From: Asterochloris sp. CNOR1
Taxonomy: Eukaryota; Chlorophyta; Trebouxiophyceae; Trebouxiales; Trebouxiaceae
NCBI GenBank assembly: GCA_963969365.1
Contig: OZ017755.1
Location: 1,922,001 to 1,986,000 of the forward strand
Length of the DNA: 64,000 nt
Reading direction: 5' to 3'
A program made the translations under genes and the position numbers. The notes below the pieces were generated by a model. That model worked only from the letters and a program-made list of their open reading frames with translations, searched no databases and had not been told where the DNA came from. Shown in pieces: positions 58,471 through 64,000 of this stretch (the first letter of the stretch is position 1; each line of letters starts with the position of its first letter).

Positions 58471-60979
58471 TCAAAACCACCTGCTCTCGTCGAAAGCTGG
58501 GCCCGCAGCGTCCTCTGTGCCATTGTTGTTGGCCAAGTAGCCAGGGCCATCTGAGGATCGTGCACGCTTCCTTGCAGGCGCCCTGGGCAGCTGCGGGCGT
58601 GGCAGGCACTCATTGCAAGCACAGCACAGGCATCTGGTGGCTGTTAGGACAAGCTCACGAATCAGCAGAGCAAAGGCACATGCTACATGCCTGGGGCAGT
58701 TGGTGTGCAGGGCAGGCGCGTCTCCTGTCAGCAAAGCACAGGTGCAGGCTTGCCGCTGTTTGGCGTCTCCTGTACAGGCTTCAGGACACACCCAAGCCAT
58801 CCCAAAGCTTGCCACTCAGCAAACATTCTGAATTGCTGCAATTGGGATGCGCACTCACCAGGTCTGTGAAGGCTTCTGCAGCCGGTGCAGCAGTAACCGC
58901 AGGAGGCGCTGCTGCCTCCAGCGGGGCAGCTGGCACCTCTGGCAGGCGTGTCAGCAGACTCTCCAGCATTTCCTTGCTGCCAGGCCCCTGGTCAAAGGTG
59001 CCACCTGCAGCAACACCAGGGTGGCTAAGCACCCAACCCGGTTGAAAAGCATGTCATCTTGCTTCCAGGTGAGCCAGTGTTACTCAGGCAGAAGGCTTCT
59101 GCCCAAGCCTGGGAGTCAGGATTGCTGCTGGGACGATGAGGATCTGGCAGTGGACGTCCAGAGTTGTGCAGAACATAGGATTGTCCTGTTCGCCAGCCAG
59201 GCTTGAGCTGTGCAGAAGCGCACCAGTCCCGCCAGCTTTGGTGCCTGTGTGCGCAAGCTTCCTGCAGTGCAGCTGGTGTCGGTGTGCCTGTGCCCACACA
59301 CAGAAGCCAGGTACCAGCCTCACTTTGCAGCGTCGTCTGAATGGCAGCAGCCAGGAGCTTGCCCTCCTCCTCATGCAGCTGCACAGCATCGCTGACCAGC
59401 AGCTGCAGCTCCTGAAGCCCGGCAGGGATGTTGGCCGCTGGGGCTTCGATGGGCAGGCAGTCAGCCAGGAACCTGCATGGCAAGGGTCATACGCTTTATT
59501 TCATGAAACAAAGGGATTGGCCACCTTCGCATTTATGGGCAGGCAGTCAACATCGACCTGTCAGGGCAGCTCTCTTCAGGGCTGCCACCAGCTGAGGGAC
59601 AGGTTTGTGGCGCAGCCAGGCTTGCAAGGCATGCAGTGGTCACACATTTGCGGCGCAGCAGCGCTCAGGGGTGGGCGTCTGTAAGGTGCATGGGTGTCAT
59701 CCATCTGTTACTTCTCGGCGGGCAGGCAGACAGCCAGGACCCTGCAGAGCAGCAGCGCCTGGAAAGGGATTTAGCAATCTGCGCTTTGCTGAGTGACAGT
59801 CTGCCGGGGTTCTGCAGACCCGAAGCAAAAATGCGTGATTACCTGCAGCCGTGTGATGCTTGGTGCAGGGTCCCTGCACCTGGTAGCAGGCTCCAGCGTG
59901 CAAGATCTTGACCAGACCCAGACTTGGCATGTGTATGCAGTAAGCAAGACAGCGGCGTCACCTTGCAGCAACAGCCTTGCTGGCCAGAGCAGGACCTTTG
60001 AAGACCTCGCCGAACAGGAGCAGCATCAGGGCAGGCTCCTGCTCCCAGAGCTCTGTCACTGCCGCCCTCAGCTGCTCTGCTTGGCTGCTGTCGCCTGCTG
60101 GCTCCTGCGCCTGCTGCCATCGTCTACAGCAGTGATACATTTTCAGACATGTACAGGATGTCTGTGCCGAAAGGCTTAATGCACTACAGGTTTGCCCATG
60201 CAGTGCTGCAGCAACGCGTCTAGTGCAGCATGCAGGGCCGCCTTCAGTCGCTGCCAGCACTTACGGAAGCAGTCGCTTCTGGCAGTTGGAAGGTGCTTGT
60301 GCTGCTCGCTACAGGCTTGGCAGCCCCACAGCCAGGTCCAATTGCAGGAGCAGTCACCTGACCAGCTCCAGGGCAGCCCTGCCCTGGGGTGCCCTGCACT
60401 CTGGTGCCCTAACTGTGGACAGGCACAGCTGCAGCAGCCCCTGCAGGGCCTGCTGCTGCACGCGGGGCACCATCTTGGCCGTCCTGCTGTCCTTGCGCTC
60501 CTGGCTGGCCAGCTTGAGGCAGATGTCAAAGGCCTTGGCCCGCCGAACCGGGTCCAGGTGCAGGAAGCGAGGGAGCAGGTAGGCGCACAGCAAGCGCTCC
60601 TCCATCGCACCTGCAGCACCACGCGATTTGCTTCAGGGGATGGGCGGATGGACAAGTTCTGGTCAGGACAAGACTTGGTCAGGGCAGCAACGAGGGCAGC
60701 AGCAGCTCATGGCAGTGCACCTTGACATTTTCTGGGATGCAGGCAAGGCACAGAGAAGCGTAAGAAGGAAGGGGCAAGAGCAGCATTGGCTGCGTGGAAG
60801 GCCTGAGTCCTCTCACCCCTGGCAGCATCAGCTACAATGCCAAGCGCCTTGTCAATGGAGCCATCTCCCTGCTTCTGCAGCACATTGTAGGCCTGGTACA
60901 CCTGTTTGATCAGGGTTTGCTGCTTCTTCAGCTTCTCCTGTGAAATAGGTCTGGTGGGCACCCCACTTGCTGTGCTCAT
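58471..60979 (-). CDS. Uncharacterised alpha-helical nuclear protein
   Basis: I do not recognise the family. It starts at 60979 (MSTASGVPTRPISQEKLKKQ, then QTLIKQVYQAYNVLQKQGDG). Next comes EERLLCAYLLPRFLHLDPVR followed by AFDICLKLASQERKDSRTAK (60600-60440), a repeat-helix texture like ARM/HEAT proteins. Then AAVTELWEQEPALMLLLFGE (60070), GLQELQLLVSDAVQLHEEEG (59420), and KEMLESLLTRLPEVP with an Ala/Pro linker (59030). The tail has the nuclear-localisation-like ARKRARSSDGPGYLANNN and ends ESRWF with stop at 58471. The RS/SPEN-type gene follows on the same strand. Function is unknown. Exon borders are only partly phased. Confidence 0.55.
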
Positions 60980-61201
60980 GGCTGCAGGTGGGTGCTCAAG
61001 CTCTGCTTACATGCCAGACAAGCAGATTGGCAGGCATGCACATCTGCAGGGCCTTATCCAAGCTAATTGGTTGAGGGATTCAAAAAGCAGCAGACTCCCT
61101 TTCTTTGGAATTTGATCTGGGCGGTGCAGCTGTGTGTTAAATATGAAAATAAAGGAGCAGGAGTCAGGTCGGAATTGATGCCAGGTTCAGTGTCACCTCA
61201 G
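60980..61201. promoter_or_regulatory. 222-bp shared upstream region of two divergent genes
   Basis: Separates the start codons of the uncharacterised helical protein (minus) and the MAPK kinase (plus). Both promoters must lie in 222 bp or extend into neighbouring introns. No clear core elements seen. Confidence 0.4.

Positions 61202-64000
<2,799 letters not shown>

Overview
The window is nuclear DNA of a green alga. The genes are dense and rich in introns, most introns end in CTGCAG, and intronic DNA is full of CAG/CTG/TGC words. The contents include plant-lineage genes (chloroplast outer-envelope OEP24 pore, GT14 glycosyltransferase, plant-type MAPK kinase, FPA-like SPEN protein) next to genes typical of algae with cilia (a two-component cyclase opsin and a WDR60-type dynein-2 intermediate chain). 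A trebouxiophyte or other core chlorophyte fits best; I cannot name the species. Gene models below were built by hand from reading-frame and splice-phase continuity. Where every exon is in phase I say so; elsewhere the outer limits are given and internal exons are approximate.

Layout. 1-974 (+): 3' part of an unrecognised gene. 1066-1956 (+): small unrecognised gene. 1957-4035: gene-poor, with two odd tRNA-like loci (Asp at 2177, Phe at 2855). 4036-14105 (all minus): GT14 glycosyltransferase, an RS/acidic-domain/GY-rich RNA-associated protein, inorganic pyrophosphatase with an unusual N-terminal extension, an uncharacterised gene and a universal-stress-protein gene. 14240-16336 (+): long-chain-base phosphate phosphatase. 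16670-16741 (-): tRNA-Cys. 16815-20206 (+): dynein-2 intermediate chain. 20468-32420 (-): a 12-kb gene encoding rhodopsin, histidine kinase, receiver, guanylyl cyclase and a coiled-coil tail. 33524-36003 (+): OEP24-like pore. 36249-40933 (-): WDR76-like. 41300-42854 (-): lysine-rich unknown. 43028-47683 (-): haem-containing sulfite oxidase. 47946-51488 (-): histidine-phosphatase-fold protein. 51859-58140 (-): SPEN/FPA-like RRM plus SPOC protein. 58471-60979 (-): unknown. 61202 to the right edge (+): MAP kinase kinase, cut by the window.

The standout is the enzyme-rhodopsin at 20468-32420. It has all seven opsin helices and the retinal lysine, but both usual carboxylate counter-ion positions are replaced (Q and N). 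Every signature residue of the kinase, receiver and guanylyl cyclase is present. It lies tail to tail with a gene for the retrograde intraflagellar-transport motor, so this alga probably builds, or recently built, a cilium.

A second theme is quality. At least nine single-base reading-frame shifts, most in short homopolymer runs, interrupt otherwise well-conserved genes. I read these mainly as consensus errors of a long-read assembly, but read-level checking is needed before any gene here is called broken.
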